Below, piece by piece: positions 15,979 through 23,371 of a stretch of 64,000 nt of DNA. Below the pieces are notes generated by a model, which had not been told where the DNA came from, did no database searches, and saw only the letters and a program-made list of their open reading frames with translations. The position numbers and the translations under genes were made by a program. This DNA comes from JAFMJV01 sp963800275 (lineage in GTDB: Bacteria; Chloroflexota; Limnocylindria; Limnocylindrales; CSP1-4): contig CAWDAI010000007.1 in NCBI GenBank assembly GCA_963800275.1, forward strand, positions 554,027-618,026, given 5' to 3'. How positions within the stretch are numbered: the first letter of the stretch is position 1; every line of letters starts with the position of its first letter.

Positions 15979-16847
15979 GCACGGTTGCACGCGCGAGGCC
16001 CAGCAGCCGCGTGAGCTGGCGGAGGATTCGCGCTCTATGCGGCGCTGGTCTTCCTTGCCGCCATCTTCCTGGTGCCGCTCTACGTGGTGGTTGTGGGAAG
16101 CCTCAAGTCCTTCGAGGAGGTCAGCACCTCGAGCATCTGGGCCCTGCCAGGCCAGCCGACCGTGGAGGCCTTCGCCGATTCGCTGCAGCCACCGCTGGCC
16201 AACTCCGGCGGGATCGCCTCCGGCCTGCGCAACAGTCTGGTCATGACCATCCCGGCGGTGATCCTCTCAGCGGTCTGGGGCTCGATCACCGGCTACGCCC
16301 TGAGCCTCTACCGCTTCCCGGGCTCGGAGCTCATCTTCGCGCTCATCCTCTTCGGCCTTTTCATCCCCTACCAGGCCATCCTCATTCCCCTGCTGACCAC
16401 GCTTCAGCTGATGCACCTGTTCGACTCGCTGGCGGGTCTCGCGCTCACGCACACCGTCTTCGGCCTGCCCATCACCACACTCATCTTCCGCAACTTCTAC
16501 GCGGCGGTCCCGGGCGAGCTGCTCGATGCCGCCCACGTCGACGGGGCCGGGTTCTGGCAGGTCTACCGGAGCATCATCCTGCCGCTCTCGATTCAGCCTT
16601 CGTGGTCGTGGGCATCTGGCAGTTCACCAGCATCTGGAACGAGTTCCTGTTCGCGGTCTCGCTCACCAATTCACCCGACACGCAGCCGGTGACCGTGTCG
16701 CTGCAGAACCTCGCCGGCAGCTTCGCAGCGCAGTACAACGTGCAGCTGGCCGGGGCCCTCATCGCCGCCGTCCCGACCCTGCTCGTGTACCTGCTGTTGG
16801 GACGCTACTTCGTCCGGGGACTGCTCGCGGGCTCGCTCAAGGGATAG
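15975..16847 (+). CDS. sugar ABC transporter permease (MalG type), two frameshifts
   Basis: About 290 residues when two opposite one-base shifts are bridged. The first lies between 16012 and 16030 (downstream frame gives LYAALVFLAAIFLVPLYVVV), the second near 16590 (frame returns at SAFVVVGIWQFTSIWNEF). The EAA loop is ELLDAAHVDGAGFWQVYRSIILPLS. Net length is a whole number of codons, so sequencing error is as likely as true inactivation. Partner of the MalF-type permease just upstream. Confidence 0.8.
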   Translation: MSTVARARPSSRVSWRRIRALCGAGLPCRHLPGAALRGGCGKPQVLRGGQHLEHLGPARPADRGGLRRFAAATAGQLRRDRLRPAQQSGHDHPGGDPLSGLGLDHRLRPEPLPLPGLGAHLRAHPLRPFHPLPGHPHSPADHASADAPVRLAGGSRAHAHRLRPAHHHTHLPQLLRGGPGRAARCRPRRRGRVLAGLPEHHPAALDSAFVVVGIWQFTSIWNEFLFAVSLTNSPDTQPVTVSLQNLAGSFAAQYNVQLAGALIAAVPTLLVYLLLGRYFVRGLLAGSLKG

Positions 16848-16926
16848 GCCTGACCCAGCTTTGGGACCATCCCGTCGATCGTCTCCAGTCTTCGTCGGAG
16901 TACTGACTGCTCGGTTCGAGCGCTGG

Positions 16927-17118
16927 AGGCCCTCTGCTACCGCCCCGGCCGTCCGCTGTGTACCCTATCCACGCACGAACCTCGTCGGGGTGTAGCGCAG
17001 CGGTAGCGCACATGCTTTGGGAGCCTACGAGCGGTTTGCGGCGAAGGCTCCGTGGTTGTGGGCGTCGCGGGCCGAGCGGCGAAGGCCTCGATTATTGTGC
17101 GGTTCGCGAGCGTGAAGT
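16927..17118 (+). repeat. long island repeat with tRNA-Pro 5' half (copy B)
   Basis: Matches 12669-12860. The tRNA-Pro 5' half is at 16986-17024, a hairpin with GGAGCCT/AGGCTCC arms follows, and the core AAGGCCTCGATTATTGTG is at 17083-17100. With copy A it brackets the LuxR remnant and the sugar transporter. The rest of 16848-17317 has no supported gene, only a short C-terminus-like frame (RVGSAFFKILDDVAARLYE, minus, near 17130-17200). Confidence 0.75.
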
Positions 17119-17317
17119 CCTGGCTACGCCCAGCGTCAGTCGTTGGGCTCATACAGGCGGGCGGCCACGTCGTCGAGGATCTTGAAGAAGGCCGAACCGA
17201 CCCGCTGCTTCCTTCAGATGCACTCTATCCCGCCGATGCCGTGGTCGAGGATGATCACCACATCAGCGCCGCCGTCGAGACTCTGACCAAGCAGTACCGC
17301 AGACCCGTGAGGCGCTG

Positions 17318-18196
17318 TCACGCACCGGGCTCCCGCACCTTGCGATAGGTCTCCACCGCCGTCGTGACCACAGCCACGGCCTCGTTCGAGAACCTCGCCG
17401 CAGTCTCGGGGTCCCCGGCGGGGTCCATGAACCGCCCGTAGTCGGTCGGGGCATCATTCACCGGCTCCGCGAAGCGCTCGCTCAGGACATCTACCGCGTC
17501 TTCGACTATCGGTACTCCCGCGACCGGGCTTGCGGACATGTGCGCCCCGGCGCCTTTCGGGCCATCTGCCTGGTTGCCGAGGACGTACACGAGATCGTAG
17601 GCGTCCTTCGGGCTCTGCCGGCTGACGTACGCTCGGGTCTTCAGCACCACGAGCGGGAGGAGACCCGCGACCCTGACATCCACCGTGGTCTGCCCGCCCT
17701 CCAGTCGTTCTGCCGTGATCGGCACAACTACGTGGTCGTCTTGCAGAAGCCCTACGCCAGGGACATTGAGTACCTGGAACCCGCTGCCGGCGCCCTGCCG
17801 TGGTCTGAACGGTTGACCGGGTTCGACCTCTTCGCTCTCTCCGAGGAACTCAAGCTCGATACGCCGTCCGTCGACCTCGCTGTGCCATCGGAATGATGGA
17901 TCGCCTTCGCCGCGCGACTGCCTGAACCCGCTCGCGCGCACCGCGCGCATCAGCGTCTCGTAGCCTTCTCGCTGCTCGTGAACAGCGAGCACTACCGCCA
18001 GATCCACGTCTCGGGTGCCAGCGTGGGGTCCATGCCAGGCCATCGAGGAATCCGCTGATGTGAGGTACCGCGGCGCCAGCCCGCCCACGAGGAACAAGTG
18101 CTCCCCCCAGTAGCCAGCATGTCCGATGACCGTGACCAGGGCGCGCTCGCAAAGCTCGGCGACCGATGCTTCATAGCTCCCGATGTCGCGCGTCAC
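17318..18196 (-). CDS. AbiEii-like nucleotidyltransferase toxin
   Basis: 292 residues. The nucleotidyltransferase core is visible: FLVGGLAPRYL (Gly-Gly at 38-39) and GTRDVDLAVVL (Asp63 and Asp65 as metal ligands), then a long helical part with PKDAYDLVYVL, seen in AbiEii/COG2253-type proteins. Such enzymes are the toxins of type IV systems that protect against phage, some by modifying tRNA ends. Overlaps the upstream partner gene by 4 bases. Function is by family inference. Confidence 0.8.
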   Translation of the reverse strand: MTRDIGSYEASVAELCERALVTVIGHAGYWGEHLFLVGGLAPRYLTSADSSMAWHGPHAGTRDVDLAVVLAVHEQREGYETLMRAVRASGFRQSRGEGDPSFRWHSEVDGRRIELEFLGESEEVEPGQPFRPRQGAGSGFQVLNVPGVGLLQDDHVVVPITAERLEGGQTTVDVRVAGLLPLVVLKTRAYVSRQSPKDAYDLVYVLGNQADGPKGAGAHMSASPVAGVPIVEDAVDVLSERFAEPVNDAPTDYGRFMDPAGDPETAARFSNEAVAVVTTAVETYRKVREPGA

Positions 18197-19236
18197 GGCC
18201 CGGTCAGGACGTAGGGGCGGAACGCCTCAGCCTGCTCCTGCCCACGTCGCGGATCTCGCGACGCATCCAGATAGATGCGCGTGCGCGCGGCGACCCAGAG
18301 CTTCCCACGGCGCTCTCGGAACCTGAGCTCGTCGTCCCCTTCGGCTTGTAGCAGGGCGATGTTCGCGCCCTGATCGGCTCGTCGGCCTCCTAGCACATGC
18401 CAAGCGTCATCGACCGACGCTCGGCTCGAAACGCGGACCTCGGTGACGGGAATGGCTGTCAGCGTCGGCTCGAAGAGAGCAGCCGCCGCGACGCCGGTGA
18501 CCGCATGGTCGATGTCCTCCTTGGCGAGAGCAGACGAGGCCATCTCCGCGAGTGACTTGCCGCGCTCGGGAAGCACGTACCCAGCGTGCCGTCGGAGGCG
18601 AGATTCGTGATCCTCCTCTGCCCACAGGTCAAGCAGCCCCTCGGCGTTCCCAAGGCGGCGGACCTTCTTGGGTCCCTTGCCTGACGAGGATACGAGTCCG
18701 ACTTCTTCGAGCCGTGCGACTACTCGGTGCGCGAGCCCTGCGGAGACGCCTGTATCGCTGGCAAGTTCCGAGATCTGCCAGGGCCGGCCTGGTTGGAGGA
18801 GCATCGCTTGAGCTACTAGACCGGCACGCCCTGAGAGTCGGGCGGGCACCTTGGGCTGCGGGGCGATCACTGCATCCGCTGTGAACGAGCCGGTTCGCAC
18901 CACCAACGCACGGGTACGTATCGATGCATTGCCGAGGCCATCTACGTAGTTGATGCCGTGCCGGTCAAGGACCTCCCTTGCACCCTCGGTCGAACGCTCC
19001 GCGACGACGATGACCGGCGGCCCACCGCGGGCGGTGTCATGTCGAGACGCGATAGCGTGGGCAGTGCCGGCATCGACGTACCGCTTGGACTCGAGCAAGA
19101 TGTCCTCCTTTCCGCCGTCCGCAACAAGGACCGCGTCAGGGCCGGCGGCTGCGTCTAGCTCTGGGGCGCCGCGGATGATTTCGATTGCCCAGGGCTCGAG
19201 CGGGCCGCGTATCTTCACCAATGGGTTGTTCTTCAC
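18193..19236 (-). CDS. AbiEi-like antitoxin/regulator with nuclease-like N-terminus
   Basis: 347 residues. Residues 30-105 look like a restriction-endonuclease-type fold: Asp34, then LLESK with Glu49 and Lys51, followed by PPVIVVAE and GINYVDGLGNASI. Residues about 130-200 form a winged helix (ISELASDTGVSAGLAHRVVARLEEVGLV). The C-terminal part is of unknown fold. It is coupled to the nucleotidyltransferase gene, as in AbiE systems where the upstream gene encodes the repressor-antitoxin. Start is GTG at 19236 with no Shine-Dalgarno, inside a palindrome, so the message may be leaderless. Whether the nuclease-like domain is active is unknown. Confidence 0.7.
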   Translation of the reverse strand: MKNNPLVKIRGPLEPWAIEIIRGAPELDAAAGPDAVLVADGGKEDILLESKRYVDAGTAHAIASRHDTARGGPPVIVVAERSTEGAREVLDRHGINYVDGLGNASIRTRALVVRTGSFTADAVIAPQPKVPARLSGRAGLVAQAMLLQPGRPWQISELASDTGVSAGLAHRVVARLEEVGLVSSSGKGPKKVRRLGNAEGLLDLWAEEDHESRLRRHAGYVLPERGKSLAEMASSALAKEDIDHAVTGVAAAALFEPTLTAIPVTEVRVSSRASVDDAWHVLGGRRADQGANIALLQAEGDDELRFRERRGKLWVAARTRIYLDASRDPRRGQEQAEAFRPYVLTGP

Positions 19237-19270
19237 TATGCTAGTGAATATAGCATGTCGAGTGAAGAAC
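19228..19270. promoter_or_regulatory. large palindrome over the AbiEi-like start
   Basis: GTTCTTCACT (19228-19237) pairs with AGTGAAGAAC (19261-19270), and inside them ATGCTA pairs with TAGCAT. The block is AT-rich in a high-GC region and covers the GTG start. It is a strong operator candidate for the winged-helix protein. On the minus strand it contains TATATT, a possible -10. Confidence 0.65.
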
Positions 19271-19293
19271 GCAAGCGAGACTACGGTGCCCAG

Positions 19294-19569
19294 CTAGCCC
19301 GACACGAGCGATGTCGGGTCGTACTGGTGCAGGCCTGCAACGAGGTCATCGAGCTCAAGGACAGTTGCCCCGTCGTCGAGGACGCGCAGCAAGACCCGTT
19401 CCAGACTCCTCCGGAAGTCGTCGTCCTCGAAGACCCATTCAGGCACCGGGTCGTCCGAGTCGTGGTTGAACTGGATGAAGGGCTTGCGAAGAACTGGCTC
19501 CAAGGCGGGAGCCGGCCATGCAAGATCGTTCAAGTCGACCCCCTGGATGGGGTGGAAGCCAGCCGTCAT
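19294..19569 (-). CDS. small acidic hypothetical protein upstream of AbiE-like pair
   Basis: 91 residues, strongly acidic, with protein-like composition: VLRKPFIQFNHDSDDPVPEW, DDDFRRSLERVLLRVLDDG, and LDDLVAGLHQYDP. No known domain. It ends 58 bases upstream of the AbiEi-like gene on the same strand, with the palindrome between them. It may be a third component or an unrelated neighbour. Confidence 0.5.
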   Translation of the reverse strand: MTAGFHPIQGVDLNDLAWPAPALEPVLRKPFIQFNHDSDDPVPEWVFEDDDFRRSLERVLLRVLDDGATVLELDDLVAGLHQYDPTSLVSG

Positions 19570-19664
19570 GACGGCGTCGTCTGGCTACCCATTCGAGCGG
19601 TGTAGGCTAGTCCCTAGTCGTCATGCTCACTGCTTTCGTACGGCTCGTGAGCGTGGAATGGCAA

Positions 19665-19739
19665 CGGGGTGTAGCGCAGCGGTAGCGCACATGCTTTGGG
19701 AGCATGAGGTCGCGGGTTCGATCCCCGCCACCCCGACCA
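19665..19739 (+). tRNA. tRNA-Pro (anticodon TGG)
   Basis: Complete cloverleaf: acceptor CGGGGTG/CACCCCG, D-arm GCGC...GCGC, anticodon stem CATGC/GCATG around loop TTTGGGA (anticodon TGG), T-arm CGGGTTCGATCCCCG region, encoded CCA at 19737-19739. It is the intact parent of the three 5'-half copies upstream and marks the right edge of the accessory island. Confidence 0.97.
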
Positions 19740-19945
19740 CGACTCTCTTCTCCCTGCAGCTTGCTGGCTCGGTTGCGCACCAGGCAAGCATTCGACGACA
19801 TCGCGCGGCCCCCGCGATCGTGTCGTGCGTGGCAAGCACATCAGGGACCAGAACAACGGACGCCCGGGCCCCACGTGACCGCCAGGTGTTCCCCGGGCAC
19901 ATCACGTGCAGGTCCGTCGCGGATCATGTCGATTGCATGCGTGGC

Positions 19946-20085
19946 AGGCAAGTCGACCGGGGAACGGCGCGGTCGACCTCGAAACCCGCCAAGTCACCCG
20001 GGGATTCGCCAAGCCTCCCGGCGACAGGCAAGTCACCCGGGAGATCCGCCAAGTCACGCAAGGAGGACCCGCCAAGTCGCGCCTG
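19946..20085 (+). repeat. GSCAAGTC direct repeats downstream of tRNA-Pro
   Basis: Six related copies start at 19946, 19988, 20008, 20026, 20048 and 20071, with consensus GSCAAGTCRCCCGGG and mostly 18-23 base spacing. No gene is seen in 19740-20152. Arm-type recombinase sites are one possibility; a decaying tandem repeat is another. Confidence 0.5.
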
Positions 20086-20152
20086 TCGGGCCGAGGTGGT
20101 TCAGCGGGCCAGCGCCCCCATCATCGGAGACAGCGTCCGCTAGCATCCGTGT

Positions 20153-20662
20153 GTGGAGCAGCAGGCGAAGGTCCCGATGTCGCGCATGGTCACCGCATCG
20201 GTGGATATCGCCGCACCCCAGCGCACCGTCTGGACCGTGCTCGTGGACGTTGCTGGCTGGCCGACCTGGAACCCTGCCATCCGGCACGCCGTCTGCGACA
20301 CCGAGCTCGAGGTGGAGGTGGGCACCCGGTTCCGCTTCGCGACGGAGATCGGCACGCTCAAGTGCCGGGTCACGGAGATCGACGCACCTCGCGTCTTTGC
20401 CTGGCGGGGTCGCGTCCTCGCCGTGGCTGAGCGGCAACGCTGGCGACTGGAGGCCACGGAAAACGGGACCCACGTGACGGTGGACGCGGAGATGGGTGGC
20501 CTCAGCGCGATGTTGTTCCGCCGCCGGCTCGACGACCGGCTCCGCAACGTGCTCGACGCCCTGGTCCAACTGCTTCGCCTGGAAGCCGAGGCACGCGCAA
20601 GCGAGACCCGTGAGGCAGCGCGCACGGGCGCATCAGGCACGGGGGGCCAGGGCCGTGGATGA
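20153..20662 (+). CDS. SRPBCC (START-like) family protein
   Basis: 169 residues with a hydrophobic-cavity fold typical of polyketide cyclase/dehydrase-like proteins: VTASVDIAAPQRTVWTVLVDVAGWPTWNP at the N-terminus and a long C-terminal helix (LDDRLRNVLDALVQLL). It probably binds a small hydrophobic ligand; substrate unknown. Start GTG at 20153 or ATG at 20177. The next gene start overlaps its stop. Confidence 0.78.
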   Translation: MEQQAKVPMSRMVTASVDIAAPQRTVWTVLVDVAGWPTWNPAIRHAVCDTELEVEVGTRFRFATEIGTLKCRVTEIDAPRVFAWRGRVLAVAERQRWRLEATENGTHVTVDAEMGGLSAMLFRRRLDDRLRNVLDALVQLLRLEAEARASETREAARTGASGTGGQGRG

Positions 20663-21008
20663 GGGTTCGATGCGCAGCCTCAACCTCGTCTTCCGCTTCG
20701 TGCTGGAGATGCTGGTCCTGGTCGTGCTGTTCCTGCTCGGCGTCTCGATCTCGGAGAGCCTGCTGTTCCAGGTCGTGCTCGGCCTCGGGCTGCCGGCCAT
20801 CGTGATCCTGGTGTGGGGGTTGTTCGTGGCGCCCAAGGCCAGCCGGCGCTTGCCCGACCCAGCTCGTTTGGTGCTCGAGGTCGTGGTCTGGTCGCTCGGC
20901 GCGCTCGGACTCGTGCTCGTGGCCGGTCTGTTGCCCGCGCTGCTCTTCGGCGCGGCCGTGGCCATCAACCTGGGGCTGATGTTCTACTGGGGGCAGCGCG
21001 GCTCCTAG
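20655..21008 (+). CDS. YrdB-family membrane protein (DUF2568)
   Basis: 117 residues with four predicted transmembrane helices (LVFRFVLEMLVLVVLFLLG, LGLGLPAIVILVWGLFVAP, LVLEVVVWSLGALGLVLVA, ALLFGAAVAINLGLMFY). The FVAPKASRRLPDPARL loop is characteristic of YrdB. Start GTG at 20655 overlaps the preceding stop by 8 bases; ATG at 20670 is the alternative. Function unknown. Confidence 0.75.
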   Translation: MDEGSMRSLNLVFRFVLEMLVLVVLFLLGVSISESLLFQVVLGLGLPAIVILVWGLFVAPKASRRLPDPARLVLEVVVWSLGALGLVLVAGLLPALLFGAAVAINLGLMFYWGQRGS

Positions 21009-21036
21009 CTCACGCGGCCCCTAGCTCACGCGGCTC

Positions 21037-21333
21037 CTAGGCTGTCGACTCCTCGTCAGACGTCTGCTCGTCGACCGCCTCGTCGTCCGTCGGTCCGTCA
21101 TCGGGTGCTGGCTGGTCCGGCTCGCCGCGGTCGAAGGCCGCCTTGTCATGCCAATGGGTCCCACAGTTGAGGCAGACGATGCCGATGGCGCCGTCGTTGG
21201 GCAGGTCGCCCATGCCCAGCATGTCGCTGTAGGGCTGGACGCCGAAGACATCGATCTCCGGCGGCTGATCGAGCGCCAGCGTGTGCTGTGAGCAGACAGG
21301 ACAGGCCAGCTCGGATCGGGCGTCTTCTGACAT
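21037..21333 (-). CDS. small zinc-ribbon protein
   Basis: 98 residues from ATG 21333 (the frame extends upstream to 21414). CPVC at about residues 11-14 and CLNC at about 53-56 form a likely zinc ribbon; the C-terminal 35 residues are an acidic disordered tail. Convergent with the YrdB gene; the 28-base gap holds two copies of CCTAGCTCACGCGG. No function can be assigned. Confidence 0.6.
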   Translation of the reverse strand: MSEDARSELACPVCSQHTLALDQPPEIDVFGVQPYSDMLGMGDLPNDGAIGIVCLNCGTHWHDKAAFDRGEPDQPAPDDGPTDDEAVDEQTSDEESTA

Positions 21334-21498
21334 GGACCCCTCGGTTGCGTCGTTGCCTGTGGTCCACACTAGCAGCCGATCCCAGCCCAGCGTCCCGTGC
21401 TCCGGCAGTACCATTCGACCAGCGTCCAGGGAGTACTTGTGGTGACCATGCCTGTCTCACCGCGTTCGGCCCGCATGCGCGGGTGCTTGGGGTAAGGC

Positions 21499-23283
21499 GT
21501 GTCCGCAGAACAGATCATCCCACTCGTCATCGGCCTCATCGTCATCGCCGCTGTGGCGGTGACGGTGGCGTTCGCGACGTCGATGGCGACGAGAGGGGAC
21601 CTCCCGCGCCTGGGCGGGGAGCGTTCGGCCGGAGACGGGCGCGACGCCGACGGAGCCACTGCCGACGGGGAGCGCGCAGGAGCCCTGGCCCGCGGCAGCA
21701 CGACCTTCATCTCGCCGGCCAGCACCCGTCAGGTCGCGCGCGTGGTCGCGCTGCTCTTCCTCGCGGCGGTGGCCGTGGTCGTGGCGCTGACGCGAGCGTG
21801 GCCAGAGCAGGAGTCCGCCATCTTCACGCTGCTCGCGGGCGGCGTGCTGCTGGTGGTCCTGTTCATGGACATGATCCCGGCGTCCGCCTTCGGTCGCTAC
21901 CGCCGTCCCCTTGAGGGCATCGGCGCCATCGTCTTCCTGGGCCTGTTGATGGCCTTCAGCGGTGGAGCGGCCAGCCCCTTCCTGGTCGGCTTCTACCTGG
22001 TCACAGCCGGCACGGCGCTCTCGGCCGAGGGCCGGGCACCACTGGCGGTGGCCCTCTTCGGCGCGGTCACCATCGCGGTCGTGGGCCTGCTCGACGCGGC
22101 TTTCGGTGGTCCCATCGAGCCCGACGCCCTGGCCTGGGTCGGCATCAACGCGGTCGCGCTCATCCTGCTCGCCGACATCGCCACCGCTGCCGCCCGCTCC
22201 CAGCGCCACGCTCGTGACGAGGCCGTGCGCGCATCCCGCTTCGACGCCCTCACCGGCCTGTACAACCGCTCCTTCTTCTTCACCACCATGGAGCAGGAGC
22301 TGCGCCGATCGGATCGCATGGGTCGCGGCTTCAGCATGCTCATGCTCGATCTCGACGATCTCAAGCCGGTCAACGACACGTACGGCCACCAGTGGGGCGA
22401 CCGCCTGCTGAAGGCCATCGCCGACACGGTGCGCCACACCATCCGCTTCACTGACGCTGCAGCACGCTACGGCGGGGATGAGTTCGTGGTCCTGCTGCCG
22501 GAGACCGACGTGGCCGGCGGCTACGTGGTCGGAGAGAAGCTGCGGCGGGACATCTACGCGCTGACCTTGAATGCGGCTGACCGCAACGTGCGCTCATCGG
22601 TCTCGATCGGCCTGGTCGTCTATCCCGACGACGGCTCGACGGTGGAGCAGCTGGTGGCAGCCGCGGACGTGGCCATGTACGAGGCCAAGCGGCGGGGCAA
22701 GAATCGCATCGTTGGCTACCAGACGCGCACCGAGCGCGTGGCCACCGACATCGCCGGCGGCCCTGGCGACCTGGTGCAGCTGGCCCCGGCCGAGGACGTG
22801 CGCACCGGTGGCGATCCGGCACCCTGGGGAGCAGCAGACCGCCGCGTGCCGGTATTCCGCGAAGGAGGCGAGGCCTACGGTGCGGGAGCCGGGCGTGGGT
22901 CCTCCGAGCGTCGATCGATCCCGGTCGAGCCCGAGGAGTCGCCCGGTCCCTGGTCTGCACCGGCCCCGGTGCCGGCCGCCGATCGACGGCGTGCCGGCGA
23001 GCTCGCGGAACAGCCCGCCGCCTCCGAGCCGGCAGCTCCCGATCGGACCGGGATCGACACGGCTGCGCAGCCCTGGCTGACCCGCACCGAGCCGAGCCCG
23101 GGCAGCCCTTCTGAGCCGCACCGAGCCGAGCCCGAGCCTCCGCCGGCCCCCCGGGGCTCGACCGAGCAGCGCGCCTCGGAGGAAGGGCTGAGCCGGACCG
23201 AGGAGATCAGCCGGGGTAACGACCGTCCCTGGATCGCCCTGCCCATCGAGCCCGACGAGCCGCCCGACCGCCGCCGGGGTTGA
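21499..23283 (+). CDS. membrane-bound diguanylate cyclase (GGDEF)
   Basis: 594 residues. Residues 1-230 carry several transmembrane helices in place of a soluble sensor. The GGDEF domain spans about 240-400: LTGLYNRSFF, then YGGDEFVVLLPET with GGDEF at 325-329. An intact inhibitory site RFTD lies at 316-319, five residues before it, so the enzyme should make c-di-GMP and be feedback inhibited. The last 190 residues are a Pro/Glu/Arg/Ser-rich disordered tail, unusual in length. Start GTG at 21499. Confidence 0.92.
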   Translation: MSAEQIIPLVIGLIVIAAVAVTVAFATSMATRGDLPRLGGERSAGDGRDADGATADGERAGALARGSTTFISPASTRQVARVVALLFLAAVAVVVALTRAWPEQESAIFTLLAGGVLLVVLFMDMIPASAFGRYRRPLEGIGAIVFLGLLMAFSGGAASPFLVGFYLVTAGTALSAEGRAPLAVALFGAVTIAVVGLLDAAFGGPIEPDALAWVGINAVALILLADIATAAARSQRHARDEAVRASRFDALTGLYNRSFFFTTMEQELRRSDRMGRGFSMLMLDLDDLKPVNDTYGHQWGDRLLKAIADTVRHTIRFTDAAARYGGDEFVVLLPETDVAGGYVVGEKLRRDIYALTLNAADRNVRSSVSIGLVVYPDDGSTVEQLVAAADVAMYEAKRRGKNRIVGYQTRTERVATDIAGGPGDLVQLAPAEDVRTGGDPAPWGAADRRVPVFREGGEAYGAGAGRGSSERRSIPVEPEESPGPWSAPAPVPAADRRRAGELAEQPAASEPAAPDRTGIDTAAQPWLTRTEPSPGSPSEPHRAEPEPPPAPRGSTEQRASEEGLSRTEEISRGNDRPWIALPIEPDEPPDRRRG

Positions 23284-23371
23284 GGTGACCGGTCGCCGCC
23301 GGATCTGACGAGACGGGCCGCCGCCGGACGCGCCCAGCCCGGCCCGGTGGCACCCCGTGTACAGTCAGCCC

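Noticed and set aside
13507..16847. Maltose operon assignment for the ABC transporter
   Set aside because: No ATPase, glycosidase or regulator gene nearby, so the sugar cannot be named.
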